Below are positions 7,855 to 18,252 of a stretch of DNA of 64,000 nucleotides, piece by piece (the first letter of the stretch is position 1; the number at the start of each line of letters is the position of its first letter). The translations under genes and the position numbers were made by a program. The stretch is from Bordetella petrii (lineage in GTDB: Bacteria > Pseudomonadota > Gammaproteobacteria > Burkholderiales > Burkholderiaceae_B): the NCBI GenBank assembly GCA_017745595.1, contig WMBV01000012.1, forward strand, positions 1-64,000. The letters run 5' to 3'. Below the pieces are notes generated by a model. That model searched no databases. It was not told the origin of the DNA and worked only from the letters and a program-made list of their open reading frames with translations.

Positions 7855-8759
7855 CGCAGCGTTTGCAGGCTGCGTTCCCGGACCGCGTCTTCGACCATTG
7901 CCTCGAACTCGTCCACCAGGGGCGAGCGAGGCCGGAACGCGGGCCGGTACAGCGTCAGAAAATAATCGACGCTGATCGATAGCGGCCGCACCGCGACCTC
8001 GGGGCCGGCGCAGTCCAGGGCGCTGAACGGGTTGATGATCGCCACGCCCAGGCCCTGTTTCACCATCGCGCATACCGCCGCGCTGCTGGATGTCTCGATG
8101 CGCAGGCTGCGCGCCACGTTGGATTCGGCGAAGATCTGGTCGATGCGGCGCCGATAGGCGTCGTCGTCCGGAAAATGAATGCATTCAACGCCGTCGAAAT
8201 CCTTGGGGTGCAGCGTTTTCTTGCGCGCCAGCGGATGCGATTTCGGCAGAATGCAGACTTCCTGTCCCGCCGGCAGCGTGCGCGCGGCGATGTTTTCCAC
8301 CGGCGGCCCCGGTTCGGCCAGGCCCAGGTCATAGCTTTGCCGGGTCAGCGCTTCCATGACCTCGGTCTGCCCGTTCGAATGGATAGTCAGCCTCACGCCC
8401 GGGTGCAGCGCCAGGAATTCGCGGCATACCGGCGGCAGCAGGGTCTGCGCATAAGTAGACAGGCAGATGATCTGGATGTGGCCCAGCGTATGGTCCTTGA
8501 TGGCCGAGGCGGCGCGCAGGATCTGGTCCAGTCCGGCATACGAGCGCAATACCTGCGTATGCAGTTCGGCGGCTTCTTGCGTGGGGCTCAGCGTGCGGCC
8601 CTGGCGGCTGAACAGCCGCAGGCCCAGCGCCCGTTCCAGGGCTTTCAGCTCGCGGCTGATGGTGGGCTGCGAGGTACGCAAGAGTGCCGCCGAGCGCGTC
8701 ACGCTGCCGGTGGTCATGACGGCGTGGAAGATTTCGATATGTCTAAGGCTGGCGGGCAT
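7851..8759 (-). CDS. LysR family transcriptional regulator
   Basis: The 302-residue protein has the N-terminal winged HTH (LRHIEIFHAVMTTGSVTRSAALLRTSQPTISRELKAL in consecutive segments, about 5-45) and a periplasmic-binding-like effector domain (DLGLAEPGPP about 145-155). It is divergent from the MlrC-like gene and ABC importer, separated by about 150 bases that contain a perfect GATATT/AATATC inverted repeat. By the usual LysR arrangement it should regulate that operon. The effector is probably the imported solute or a breakdown product. Confidence 0.9.
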   Translation of the reverse strand: MPASLRHIEIFHAVMTTGSVTRSAALLRTSQPTISRELKALERALGLRLFSRQGRTLSPTQEAAELHTQVLRSYAGLDQILRAASAIKDHTLGHIQIICLSTYAQTLLPPVCREFLALHPGVRLTIHSNGQTEVMEALTRQSYDLGLAEPGPPVENIAARTLPAGQEVCILPKSHPLARKKTLHPKDFDGVECIHFPDDDAYRRRIDQIFAESNVARSLRIETSSSAAVCAMVKQGLGVAIINPFSALDCAGPEVAVRPLSISVDYFLTLYRPAFRPRSPLVDEFEAMVEDAVRERSLQTLR

Positions 8760-8808
8760 GGCGGAAGGGTCGAAAATATATCAGGCTCGGAAGGGATGCT
8801 GTGAATTT

Positions 8809-8829
8809 GATATTTTGAGGATGAATATC
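8809..8829. promoter_or_regulatory. Candidate LysR operator
   Basis: GATATT-N9-AATATC is a perfect inverted repeat midway between the divergent LysR and MlrC-like genes, in an AT-rich stretch. It has the dyad layout expected for a LysR recognition site. Binding is inferred. Confidence 0.5.
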
Positions 8830-8908
8830 GCACATGCCATCATAAGTAGCATCGGTGTGTTCCGTTGATACAACGTTACACGGCCGGGCTACCTAGGATG
8901 GAGACAAG

Positions 8909-10381
8909 ATGGGAAAGCGTGTGCTGGTCGCGGAATTCATGCACGAGACCAATACCTTCAGCATTCGGCCCACCGGGCTGGAGGAATTCCAGGGCTGTTC
9001 TCTGCATTTCGACGACGCCATCCCGCGCCATTATCGCGGCACGCGTTCTTCGATGGGCGCCGCCTTCGAAGCGGCCGACCAATTCGGCTGGACGCTGGCG
9101 CACCCCGTGGTGGCCACGGCCAATCCGTCGGGCCGCGTCACCGATGCATTCTTCGATGATGTCTGTGGCCGCATCCTGGATGCGGCCAGCCAGGCCGATG
9201 GCGTGCTGCTGCACCTGCATGGCGCCATGAGCGTCGCCAGCCACGACGACGGCGAAGGCGAACTTCTCGAGCGCCTGCGCGCCCGCATCGGCGCGCACGT
9301 GCCGGTGGTGCTGGTGCTGGACCTGCACGCCACCGTGACGCAGCAAATGGCCGAACACGCCAGCGCGCTGATCGCGTACCGCACCTATCCGCACATCGAC
9401 CAATACGAGCGCACCTGGCAGGGCGCGCGGCTGCTGGCGCCCGCCATGGCGGGCGAGATCAGCCCACGCGTGGCGCTGGCGCGCCGGCCCATCCTGTACG
9501 CGCTGGACGGCGGGCGCACCACGTCCGCGCCCATGATCGAGCTGCTGCGCCGCGCCGACGTCATCGAAGCCGAAGGCCAGGCGCTGGCGGTCAGCATCCA
9601 GGCCGGTTTTTCGTCGGCCGACGTGCACGACATCGGCCCGTCGGTGGCCGTCACGGTCGACGGCGATCTGGCCGCGGGGCAGGCCATCGCCGAGCAATTG
9701 ATGGATTACGTCTGGCAAGAGCGCCATTACTCGACCATTCATTTCACGCCCCTGGACGAGGCGGTGCGCGAGGCGGCCCGGCCCGATGGCAGCGGCAAGC
9801 CGCTGGTCATCGCCGACTATTCCGACAACCCGGGCGCCGGCGCCTACGGCGACAGCACCACGCTGCTGCAGGCCATGATCGCCGCCGACCTGCAGAACGT
9901 GGCCTTCTACGCGATCTGCGATCCCCAGGCGGCGCGCGCCGCGGCCGCCGCGGGCGTGGGCAGCACCGTCACGCTGCAAGTGGGCGGCAAGACCGATCCC
10001 AGCCAGGGGGGCGGTCCGCTGAGCCTGACCGGCTACGTGGCCACCATTACCGATGGCCGCTTCATCGCCCACGGCCCCATGGGCGGCGGCGTGGCCCGCA
10101 ATTACGGCCTGAGCGCCGTATTCCGCGTGGGCGGCATCGACATCGTCCTGATCAGCAATAACGGCCAGGCCACCGACCTGGGCCAACTGACTTCGCTGGG
10201 CATCGACCCCACCCGCAAATCGGCGGTGGTGGTGAAGTCCATGCAGCATTTCCGGGCGGCATTCGAGCCCATCGCGCGCCAGGTGCTGGAAGTCGACGCC
10301 GGCGCCTTGTGCAGCAAGGACTTCAAGGGCCGTCCTTATCGGCGGGTGCGCCGCCCGCTGTGGCCGTTGGACGACATCTAA
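8909..10381 (+). CDS. M81 family metallopeptidase (MlrC-like)
   Basis: The 490-residue protein has the two-domain MlrC/DUF1485 architecture. The start MGKRVLVAEFMHETNTFS is typical. Likely zinc ligands are Asp138 and His140 in VLDLHATV and His162 in YRTYPHID, with His104 in LHLHGAM, spaced as in MlrC enzymes. MlrC of sphingomonads opens linearised microcystin. Homologues next to dipeptide ABC importers are widespread and have no proven substrate. It has no signal peptide, so it should act in the cytoplasm on whatever the downstream importer brings in. A GGAGAC ribosome site precedes the ATG. Confidence 0.85.
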   Translation: MGKRVLVAEFMHETNTFSIRPTGLEEFQGCSLHFDDAIPRHYRGTRSSMGAAFEAADQFGWTLAHPVVATANPSGRVTDAFFDDVCGRILDAASQADGVLLHLHGAMSVASHDDGEGELLERLRARIGAHVPVVLVLDLHATVTQQMAEHASALIAYRTYPHIDQYERTWQGARLLAPAMAGEISPRVALARRPILYALDGGRTTSAPMIELLRRADVIEAEGQALAVSIQAGFSSADVHDIGPSVAVTVDGDLAAGQAIAEQLMDYVWQERHYSTIHFTPLDEAVREAARPDGSGKPLVIADYSDNPGAGAYGDSTTLLQAMIAADLQNVAFYAICDPQAARAAAAAGVGSTVTLQVGGKTDPSQGGGPLSLTGYVATITDGRFIAHGPMGGGVARNYGLSAVFRVGGIDIVLISNNGQATDLGQLTSLGIDPTRKSAVVVKSMQHFRAAFEPIARQVLEVDAGALCSKDFKGRPYRRVRRPLWPLDDI

Positions 10382-10401
10382 TAAACCAAGGGAGACCGAA
10401 C

Positions 10402-11994
10402 ATGAAGCCGTTGATCCGAACGCTATCGCTGGCGCTGGCCGCCAGCCTGGCGCTGGCGGCCGCCCCGGCCAGCGCGGCCGAGCAGCCGAAAACCATCAAG
10501 GCGGTCATGCACGCCGCGCTGACCAACCTGGACCCCATCCAGACCACCGCCGACATCGCGCTGCTGCACGGCATGATGGTCTACGACACGCTGTTTTCCT
10601 GGGACGAGAACCTGGTGGCCCAGCCCCAGATGGTCGAGTCCTACACGCTTAGCGACGACAAGCTCACCTATACCTTTACCTTGCGCGAAGGCCTGAAGTG
10701 GCACGATGGCCAGCCGGTCAGGGCCGAAGACTGCGTGGCTTCCATCCAGCGCTGGTGGGTGCGCGACACCCTGGGCCAGCGCATTGCCGCGCTGGCCACC
10801 GATATTTCGGTGGTCGATGACCGCAGCTTCCGCCTGGTGCTGAAGGCGCCGTTCGGGTATTTGCTGGATGCGTTGGCCAAGACCGGCAGCAACTTCCCGG
10901 CCATGATGCCCAAGCGCCTGGCGCAGACCAATCCGTCCGAGCAGATCCGCGAAGCGGTGGGCTCGGGGCCGTTCAAGTTCGTGCGCGAAGAATGGGTGCC
11001 CGGCAGCAAGACGGTATATGTCAAGAATGAAGACTACGTGCCCCGCAACGAGCCGCCCAGCGGCACGGCGGGCGGCAAGATCGCCAAGGCGGACCGCGTC
11101 GAATGGATCGTGATGCCCGACCAGCAGACCGCCCAGGCGGCGCTGATGAACGGCGAGATCGACTTCATCGAGACGCCGCAGGCCGATTTCATTCCCATGC
11201 TGCGCGACACGCAGGGCGTCAAGGTGGAAACGACCGCCACCTTCGGCATCCAGGGCATTCTGCGCATGAACCACCTGCAGCCGCCCTTCGACAATGCCAA
11301 GGCCCGCCAGGGCATGCTGGCGCTGGTCAACCAGGAAACCTACCTGCGCTCCATCATCGGCAATCCCGAGTTTTATCAGGTCTGCGATTCGATTTTCGTC
11401 TGCGGCTCGCCGCTGCAGACCCGCAGCAAGGTCAGCTACCCCGACGACAGGGCGCGGGTCGAGGCGGCCAAGCGCCTCTTCAAAGAAGCCGGCTACCAGG
11501 GCGAGCCCATCGTCATCCTGAATCCCACCGACAGCGCGCTGTCGAACGCGGCGGCCCTCGTCACGGCGCAACTGATGCGCGAGGCGGGCCTGAACGTCGA
11601 TGTGCAGTCGATGGACTGGGCATCGGTGGTGGCGCGCCGCCCCAACAAGGGCAAGCCCTCGGAAGGCGGCTGGAACATTTTCATCAGCAATCAGTCGGGC
11701 ATGACCGCATCCAACCCGCTGACCAACCTGGGGTTGGCGGCCACCTGCGAAAAGGCCTGGTTCGGCTGGCCGTGCGACGAAAAAATCGAAGCCCTGCGCA
11801 ACGACTTCGCCACCGCCGCCACGCTCGAAGAGCGCCGCAAGATCGCCCAGGCCCTGCAAGACCGGGCCGACGAGTCGGTGCCGTATATTTCGTTCGGACA
11901 ATGGGCGCAGCCCGTTGCCTACCGCAGCGACCGCCTGAGCGGCATTCTGAAGCTGCCCAACTCCTTCGCTTTCTGGAACATCGCGGTCAAGTAG
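10402..11994 (+). CDS. ABC transporter periplasmic solute-binding protein (SBP family 5, peptide type)
   Basis: The 530-residue protein starts with a Sec signal peptide (MKPLIRTLSLALAASLALAA, cleavage near ASA-AE). The mature part has the family 5 signature region (YTFTLREGLKWHDGQPV, about 88-105) shared with DppA and OppA. It captures peptides or similar solutes for the permeases encoded next. The gene starts 20 bases after the MlrC-like gene with an AAGGGAGA ribosome site, so the two are probably co-transcribed. Substrate class is inferred only from the family. Confidence 0.9.
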   Translation: MKPLIRTLSLALAASLALAAAPASAAEQPKTIKAVMHAALTNLDPIQTTADIALLHGMMVYDTLFSWDENLVAQPQMVESYTLSDDKLTYTFTLREGLKWHDGQPVRAEDCVASIQRWWVRDTLGQRIAALATDISVVDDRSFRLVLKAPFGYLLDALAKTGSNFPAMMPKRLAQTNPSEQIREAVGSGPFKFVREEWVPGSKTVYVKNEDYVPRNEPPSGTAGGKIAKADRVEWIVMPDQQTAQAALMNGEIDFIETPQADFIPMLRDTQGVKVETTATFGIQGILRMNHLQPPFDNAKARQGMLALVNQETYLRSIIGNPEFYQVCDSIFVCGSPLQTRSKVSYPDDRARVEAAKRLFKEAGYQGEPIVILNPTDSALSNAAALVTAQLMREAGLNVDVQSMDWASVVARRPNKGKPSEGGWNIFISNQSGMTASNPLTNLGLAATCEKAWFGWPCDEKIEALRNDFATAATLEERRKIAQALQDRADESVPYISFGQWAQPVAYRSDRLSGILKLPNSFAFWNIAVK

Positions 11995-12007
11995 CCTCCG
12001 CGTTCCT

Positions 12008-12035
12008 GGCCGGCCTCGCCGCGGCGAGACCGGCC
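12008..12035 (+). other. Intercistronic hairpin downstream of the binding-protein gene
   Basis: A near-perfect stem (GGCCGG-C-CTCGCC paired with GGCGAG-A-CCGGCC, loop GC) lies in the 95-base gap between the binding-protein and permease genes, with no T-run. Such stems in importer operons often protect the binding-protein message and lower permease expression. That function is inferred. Confidence 0.5.
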
Positions 12036-12089
12036 TGGCGGCCCCCGCCTGGCCCGGGCCGCTGTTTGCATTTTTTGCAGGAGTAGTTC

Positions 12090-13031
12090 GTGGCAAGTCA
12101 CATCTTGCGGCGCCTGCTGGCCACGGTGCCGGTCGTCGTCATCGTCGCCGTGCTGGTGTTTCTGCTGTTGCGCCTGACGCCCGGCGACCCCGCCGCGGTC
12201 ATCGCGGGCGACCACGCCTCGGCCGCCGATATCGAGCGCATCCGGGCCAGCCTGGGGCTGGACCGGCCGCTGCTCGAACAATTCTTCATCTGGGCGGGCA
12301 CGCTGCTGCAGGGCGACCTGGGGCGTTCCATCATCAGCAATATGCCGATTTCGTCGCTGATCGTGCAGCGCATCGAACCCACGCTATCGCTGGCGGCATC
12401 GACCATGCTGGTGTCGCTGCTGGTCTCGCTGCCGCTGGGCATCGCGGCGGCCTGGGGCTCGCGTACCTGGGTCGATCGCTTCACGATGGTGCTGGCCATC
12501 CTGGGCTTTTCGCTGCCGGTCTTCCTGGTGGCCTACACCCTGATCTATTTTTTCTCGATGAAACTGGGCTGGTTTCCGGTACAGGGCTACCGGCCGCTGG
12601 CGCAGGGCGTGCTGCCCTGGCTGCAGGGCCTGGCGCTGCCGACCCTGTCGTTGTCGTTCACCTATATCGCCCTGCTGGCACGCACCACGCGCGCCAGCAT
12701 GCTGGACGTGCTGTCCGAAGACTACATCCGCACCGCGCAGGCCAAGGGCGTGCGCACGCGCGCGCTGCTGATACGCCACGCGTTCTCCAACGCGGCCGTG
12801 CCGGTGGTCACCATCGCCGGCATCGGCATCACGCTGCTGATCAGCGGCGTCGTCATCACCGAGACGGTATTCAATATTCCCGGCCTGGGCCGGCTGACGG
12901 TCGATGCGATCCTCAGCCGCGACTATCCCATCATCCAGGCTTTGATATTGCTGTTTTCCGGGGTCTACGTCGTGATCAACCTGCTGATCGACCTGCTGTA
13001 TCTCGTCCTCGACCCCCGCATCGAGTATTGA
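12090..13031 (+). CDS. ABC transporter permease, DppB/OppB type
   Basis: The 313-residue inner-membrane protein has an N-terminal membrane segment (VVVIVAVLVFLLLRLTPGDP) and several further helices. The permease EAA-type loop is DYIRTAQAKGVRTRALLIRHAF (about 211-232). The start is GTG, chosen because GCAGGAG lies 8 bases upstream and the N-terminus MASHILRRLLATVPV matches the family. It pairs with the DppC-type permease just downstream to form the channel of the importer. Confidence 0.9.
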   Translation: MASHILRRLLATVPVVVIVAVLVFLLLRLTPGDPAAVIAGDHASAADIERIRASLGLDRPLLEQFFIWAGTLLQGDLGRSIISNMPISSLIVQRIEPTLSLAASTMLVSLLVSLPLGIAAAWGSRTWVDRFTMVLAILGFSLPVFLVAYTLIYFFSMKLGWFPVQGYRPLAQGVLPWLQGLALPTLSLSFTYIALLARTTRASMLDVLSEDYIRTAQAKGVRTRALLIRHAFSNAAVPVVTIAGIGITLLISGVVITETVFNIPGLGRLTVDAILSRDYPIIQALILLFSGVYVVINLLIDLLYLVLDPRIEY

Positions 13032-13036
13032 CCGCC

Positions 13037-13909
13037 ATGTCCGCTACTACGAATCTCGCCGCGATCGCGCCGATGCGCCGCACCTGGATGCCGCGTTTCC
13101 TGCGCGGCCGGCCGGCCCTGGTGGGCGGCGCCGCGCTGCTGATCGTGCTGGTTGCCATTGCCGTCGCGTCGCCCTGGCTGACCGGCAACCCCCAGGCCAT
13201 TTCGCCGCTGAACCGGCTGCGGCCGCCGTCGGCCGACCTGTGGTTCGGCGCCGACCAACTGGGGCGCGACATCTATGCCCGCACCTTGCAGGGCGCGCGC
13301 GTGTCGCTGCTGGTGGGGGTTTGCGTGGCGCTGCTCAGCGCCGCCATCGGCCTGCTGGTGGGCGTGCTCTGCGGTTTCTACCGGCGCTTGGACGCGGTCG
13401 TCATGCGCCTGATGGACGCCCTGATGGCCATTCCTTCCATCTTGCTGGCCATCGCCCTGACCACGCTGGTGCGCGGCGGCGTGCTGTTGGTCATCGTGGC
13501 GATCACCGTGCCCGAGATTCCGCGCGTGGTGCGCCTGGTGCGCAGCGTCGTGCTGACGCTGCGCGGCCAGCCGTATGTCATAGCGGCCATCGCGGCCGGC
13601 ACGCGCCAGCCGCTGATCATGCTGCGCCATATCGTGCCCAACGCCGTATCGCCCTTGATCGTGCAGGCCACTTATGTCTGCGCATCGGCGATTCTGACCG
13701 AGGCCGGGCTGAGCTTCATCGGCGCGGGCGTGCCCCCCGAGGTGCCCAGCTGGGGCAACATCATCGCCAGCGCGCGCTCGTATTTCCAGATCGCGCCCTG
13801 GGCGATTTTCTTTCCGGGCGTCGGGCTGGCGCTGACGGTGCTGGCCGTCAACCTGCTGGGCGACGGGCTGCGCGACAGCCTGGATCCCCGCGCATCGCGG
13901 AGACTCTGA
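13037..13909 (+). CDS. ABC transporter permease, DppC/OppC type
   Basis: The 290-residue protein has about six membrane helices and the DppC hallmark DQLGRDIYARTLQGAR in the first external segment (about 75-90). The cytoplasmic loop GQPYVIAAIAAGTRQPLIMLRHI contacts the ATPases. The ATG lies 6 bases after the DppB-type stop codon; a TTG further upstream in frame is less likely. It is the second half of the channel of the peptide-type importer. Confidence 0.9.
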   Translation: MSATTNLAAIAPMRRTWMPRFLRGRPALVGGAALLIVLVAIAVASPWLTGNPQAISPLNRLRPPSADLWFGADQLGRDIYARTLQGARVSLLVGVCVALLSAAIGLLVGVLCGFYRRLDAVVMRLMDALMAIPSILLAIALTTLVRGGVLLVIVAITVPEIPRVVRLVRSVVLTLRGQPYVIAAIAAGTRQPLIMLRHIVPNAVSPLIVQATYVCASAILTEAGLSFIGAGVPPEVPSWGNIIASARSYFQIAPWAIFFPGVGLALTVLAVNLLGDGLRDSLDPRASRRL

Positions 13910-13912
13910 CCC

Positions 13913-14952
<1,040 letters not shown>

Positions 14953-14956
<4 letters not shown>

Positions 14957-15942
14957 GCCAGGCACAAGAAGAACCCGTGCTGGCGGTGCGCGGCCTGAAG
15001 ATGCATTTCCCGATACGCCGTGGCGTATTCGGCCGCCAGGTGGGTACGGTATACGCTGTCGATGGAGTGGATTTCACGCTGGCGCCCGGCGAAACGCTGG
15101 GGCTGGTCGGAGAAAGCGGCTGCGGCAAATCGACGCTGGGCCGCACCCTGGTCAGGCTGATGGAGCCCACCGCGGGCCGGATACACCTGGACGGGCAGGA
15201 CATCAGCCGCCTGACCCCCGGCGAATTGCGGCCCTTGCGCCGCAAGATGCAGATCGTGCTGCAGGACCCGTTTTCGTCGCTCAATCCGCGGCGCACGGCC
15301 GGCGACAGCGTCATCGAGCCGCTGGGCAACTTCGAACGCCTGAGCGCCGCCGCGCGCCGCGAGCGCACGGCCGAATTGTTCGCCAAGGTCGGCCTGCCCG
15401 CCGATGCCATGCGGAAGTTCCCGCACGAGTTTTCCGGTGGACAGCGCCAGCGGCTGGGCATCGCCCGCGCGCTGTCGGTGTCGCCGCGCCTGATCGTGGC
15501 CGACGAGCCGGTGTCGGCGCTGGACGTATCGGTGCAGGCCCAGGTCATCAATCTGATGGTGCGCCTGCAGCGGGAACTGGGCGTGGCCTACGTTTTTATT
15601 TCGCACGACCTGGCCGTGGTCGAACACGTCAGCCACCGCGTGGCCGTCATGTACCTGGGGCGCATCGTCGAAATCGGCAGCCGCGACCAGCTGTTCAGCG
15701 CGGCGCGGCATCCGTACACGCAGGCCTTGCTGGCGGCCGCGCCGGTACCCGATCCGTTGAACAAGGTGGTGCGCCAAGTCGTGCCGGGCGATGTGCCCAG
15801 CCCGGCCAAGCCGCCGTCCGGTTGCCACTTCCACACGCGCTGCGCGCAGGCCGGGCCGCGTTGCCGGCGCGAAACGCCGCCGCTGCGCGATACGGCGGGC
15901 CATGCCGTGGCCTGCCACTTGTACACCGGCGGCACGGCCTGA
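14953..15942 (+). CDS. ABC transporter ATP-binding protein, DppF/OppF type
   Basis: The 329-residue second ATPase of the importer has Walker A GESGCGKS, the Q-loop VLQDPFSSLNPR, the signature FSGGQRQRL and Walker B LIVADEPVSALD. A C-terminal CHFHTRCAQAGPRC segment matches DppF. It completes the five-gene ABC importer that begins at the binding-protein gene. It ends about 35 bases before the convergent Bug receptor gene. Confidence 0.92.
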
Positions 15943-15978
15943 ACGCGGCAGGCCGCCGGCCCGCCCGCGCATCCGCGA

Positions 15979-16968
15979 TCAGTCGATCTGCAGGTTGGTC
16001 GCCTTGACGACCTCGGCCCATTTGCGGGTTTCGCTTTCCATGAAGGCCTGGAACGCTTGCGGCGTGTTGGGCGCCGGCGGCATCAGGAAGCCATTGGACT
16101 GGTAGCTGGCGGCCAGCGCCGGGTCCGAGGTCAAGGCCTTGTTGACGGCGGCATTCACCTTCTGGACGATTTCCGGCGGCGTGCCGGCGGGCGCAAACAG
16201 GCCGAACCAGGCCGCCACGTCGAAGCCCGCCACGCCCGATTCGGCGATGGTGGGGATTTCGGGCGCGAGCGGGACGCGGCTGCCGGTCGTGACCGCCAGG
16301 CCGGTCAGCTTGCCGGCGCGCACGTGCGGCAGCAGCGGCGGCAGATTGTCGAAGATCGAGTCCACCTGGCCGCCCAGCAGGTCGGACACGGCCGGGCCGC
16401 TGCCGCGATACGGAACGTGCAGGATATCGATGCCCGTCTTCATCTTGAACAGTTCGCAGCCCAGATGCGCCGACGAGCCGTTGCCGGGCGAGGCGCAGGT
16501 CAGCTTGCCGGGATTCTGCCTGGCGTACGCAATGTATTCCTGCACGGTCTTGACCGGCACGCTGGCGTTCACGGCCAGGATGTTCGGCACCACGTTCAAC
16601 AACGCGACGGCGTCCAGGTCCTTGAGCGCGTCGTACGACAGCTTGGAATACAGCGACTGGTTGATGGCGGTGGAAATCGAGCCCACGAACAGGGTGTAGC
16701 CGTCGGCGTCCGAGCGCACGACCGATTCGGCGCCGATGTTGCTGTTGGCGCCGGCCTTGTTTTCCACCACGAAGGTCTGGCCGAATTCCTTGCTCAGCAC
16801 GTCCGCGATCATGCGCGCGCTGATGTCGGTCGTGCCGCCGGGGGCATAGCCCACGACCAGCCGGACCGGCTTGGACGGATAGTCGCCGGCCTGGGCCAGC
16901 GCCGGACCGGCCGCCGCGCACGCGAGCGCCGCCGCGACGCCAGCCAGTTTGGAATAGATACGTTTCAT
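15979..16968 (-). CDS. Bug/TctC-type periplasmic tripartite tricarboxylate receptor
   Basis: The 329-residue protein has a signal peptide (MKRIYSKLAGVAAALACAAA, cleavage near ALA-QA). The mature N-terminus YPSKPVRLVVGYAPGGTTD and the VVENKAGANSNIGAE segment define the Bug family, which binds small carboxylates in the periplasm. No TctA or TctB membrane gene is nearby, so it is an orphan receptor that may use a distant transporter or serve in sensing. A strong AGGAGG ribosome site precedes the ATG. A hairpin just upstream probably ends the preceding oxidase operon. Confidence 0.9.
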   Translation of the reverse strand: MKRIYSKLAGVAAALACAAAGPALAQAGDYPSKPVRLVVGYAPGGTTDISARMIADVLSKEFGQTFVVENKAGANSNIGAESVVRSDADGYTLFVGSISTAINQSLYSKLSYDALKDLDAVALLNVVPNILAVNASVPVKTVQEYIAYARQNPGKLTCASPGNGSSAHLGCELFKMKTGIDILHVPYRGSGPAVSDLLGGQVDSIFDNLPPLLPHVRAGKLTGLAVTTGSRVPLAPEIPTIAESGVAGFDVAAWFGLFAPAGTPPEIVQKVNAAVNKALTSDPALAASYQSNGFLMPPAPNTPQAFQAFMESETRKWAEVVKATNLQID

Positions 16969-16985
16969 GGTTCCTCCTGTCGAAA

Positions 16986-17017
16986 ACGGATGGACCCGCC
17001 CGGAAGCGGACGGGTCC
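16986..17017 (-). terminator. Intrinsic-type terminator after the hydroxy-acid oxidase gene
   Basis: On the minus strand GGACCCG-T-CCG pairs with CGG-G-CGGGTCC around a 4-base loop (7 bp, one mismatch, 3 bp). It is followed within a few bases by CCGTTTTCG. It lies 24 bases past the oxidase stop codon and before the Bug ribosome site, so it probably separates the two units. Confidence 0.6.
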
Positions 17018-17040
17018 GTTCTAGTTGTGGTCGGGCGGTG

Positions 17041-18252
17041 CTACCCGGCAGCGGCCGCGCCGCGGGCCGGCCGGGCCGGTTCGTCGCAGGCGGGGCGTAT
17101 CGGCGCGACCAGGTCGGGGGTGACGTCGGCCAGGGTGTTGCAGCCGAGCAGGGCCATGTCGGTCGAGATCTCGCTGCGGAAAATCTGCGCCACTTTACGG
17201 ATACCGGCGTCGCCGCCGACCGCCGCGCCGTAAAGCTGCGGCCGGCCGGTGAAAACCAGGCGCGCGCCCAGGGCCACCGCCTTGAGCACGTCGGCGCCGC
17301 GCCGGAAGCCGCCATCGACCATCACCGGAAAGCCGGCCGGCAGCGCCGCCACGACACCGGGCAGCGCCTGCAGCGGCGAGATGCAGCCGTCCAGCTGGCG
17401 CCCGCCGTGGCTGGAAACGATGATCCCGTCGACACCCGCCTCGTGGGCCAGGCGCGCGTCGTCGGCGTGCATGACCCCCTTCAGCACCAGCTGGCCCGGC
17501 CAGTTCGCGCGGATCCAGCGGATGTGTTCCCACGACAGCTTGTCGCGTTCGCCGCGAAAGCCGTTGGGCGGGTCCTGCGTGATGGGCGGCCCGATGTCTT
17601 CGTACAGGTTCGAGAAGCGGGGCACGCCGCTGCCGCACAGTGTGCGCGCGAACACGTTCAGACTCCAGCGCGGATGCAGCATGCCGTCCAGCACCACGCC
17701 GGGGCTCATCTTGAAGGGCACGGTGAACGCCAGCCGCTGCAGGTTTTCGCGGTTCGCGCCCACGCAGGTGTCGATGGTAACGACCAGCACGGGGATCTCG
17801 GCCTGGCGCAGGCGCGCCAGCAGCTTCGCGATGCGTTCCAGATTGCCCGGCAAATAGGCCTGGTACCAGCAGCGCTTGCCGGTGGCCTGCTGCAGGCGCT
17901 CCAGCGGCACGCTGGAGGCGCCGCTGATAATGAAGGGGATCTCGGCGTCTTGGGCCGCGCGCGCCAGCGCCAGGTCGCATTCGTGCATAACGATGGCCGC
18001 GAATCCGGTGGGCGCGAAACCCACCGGCATGGCGTAATCGCGGCCGAACAGGCTGACCCGGCTGCTGCGCCGGTCGACCACGCGCAGGCCGCGCGGCCGG
18101 AAGCCGATGGCGCGCAAGGCGCGCGTGCTTTCATCCAGCGAGGCGCCGTCTTCAGTGCCGCCGCAGACGTAGCCTTCGACGCAGCGCGGCATAATGCGCC
18201 GCGCCTCGCGTTCGAAGTCCCGCACCGACAGGCAGCGGTCCAGCCGGCTCAT
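17041..18252 (-). CDS. FMN-dependent alpha-hydroxy-acid oxidase/dehydrogenase (LldD family)
   Basis: The 403-residue protein oxidises an (S)-2-hydroxy acid to the 2-keto acid. Active-site residues are in place: Lys about 258 (VLKGVMHADDA), and catalytic His about 282 and Arg about 285 in SSHGGRQLDG. Phosphate-binding segments DGGFRRGADVLKA and FTGRP are also present. It starts within the stop codon of the HglS-type gene (ATGA overlap), so the two products are made together. This suggests it handles a 2-hydroxy acid related to the HglS reaction. Family members usually take the S-enantiomer whereas HglS makes the D-acid, so the link is not simple. Confidence 0.85.
   Translation of the reverse strand: MSRLDRCLSVRDFEREARRIMPRCVEGYVCGGTEDGASLDESTRALRAIGFRPRGLRVVDRRSSRVSLFGRDYAMPVGFAPTGFAAIVMHECDLALARAAQDAEIPFIISGASSVPLERLQQATGKRCWYQAYLPGNLERIAKLLARLRQAEIPVLVVTIDTCVGANRENLQRLAFTVPFKMSPGVVLDGMLHPRWSLNVFARTLCGSGVPRFSNLYEDIGPPITQDPPNGFRGERDKLSWEHIRWIRANWPGQLVLKGVMHADDARLAHEAGVDGIIVSSHGGRQLDGCISPLQALPGVVAALPAGFPVMVDGGFRRGADVLKAVALGARLVFTGRPQLYGAAVGGDAGIRKVAQIFRSEISTDMALLGCNTLADVTPDLVAPIRPACDEPARPARGAAAAG

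Noticed and set aside
6250-8184. 644-codon open frame on the minus strand opposite the hydroxyacyl-CoA dehydrogenase gene
   Set aside because: Composition is typical of antisense frames in high-GC DNA; no motif, and it runs through repeats and two genes.
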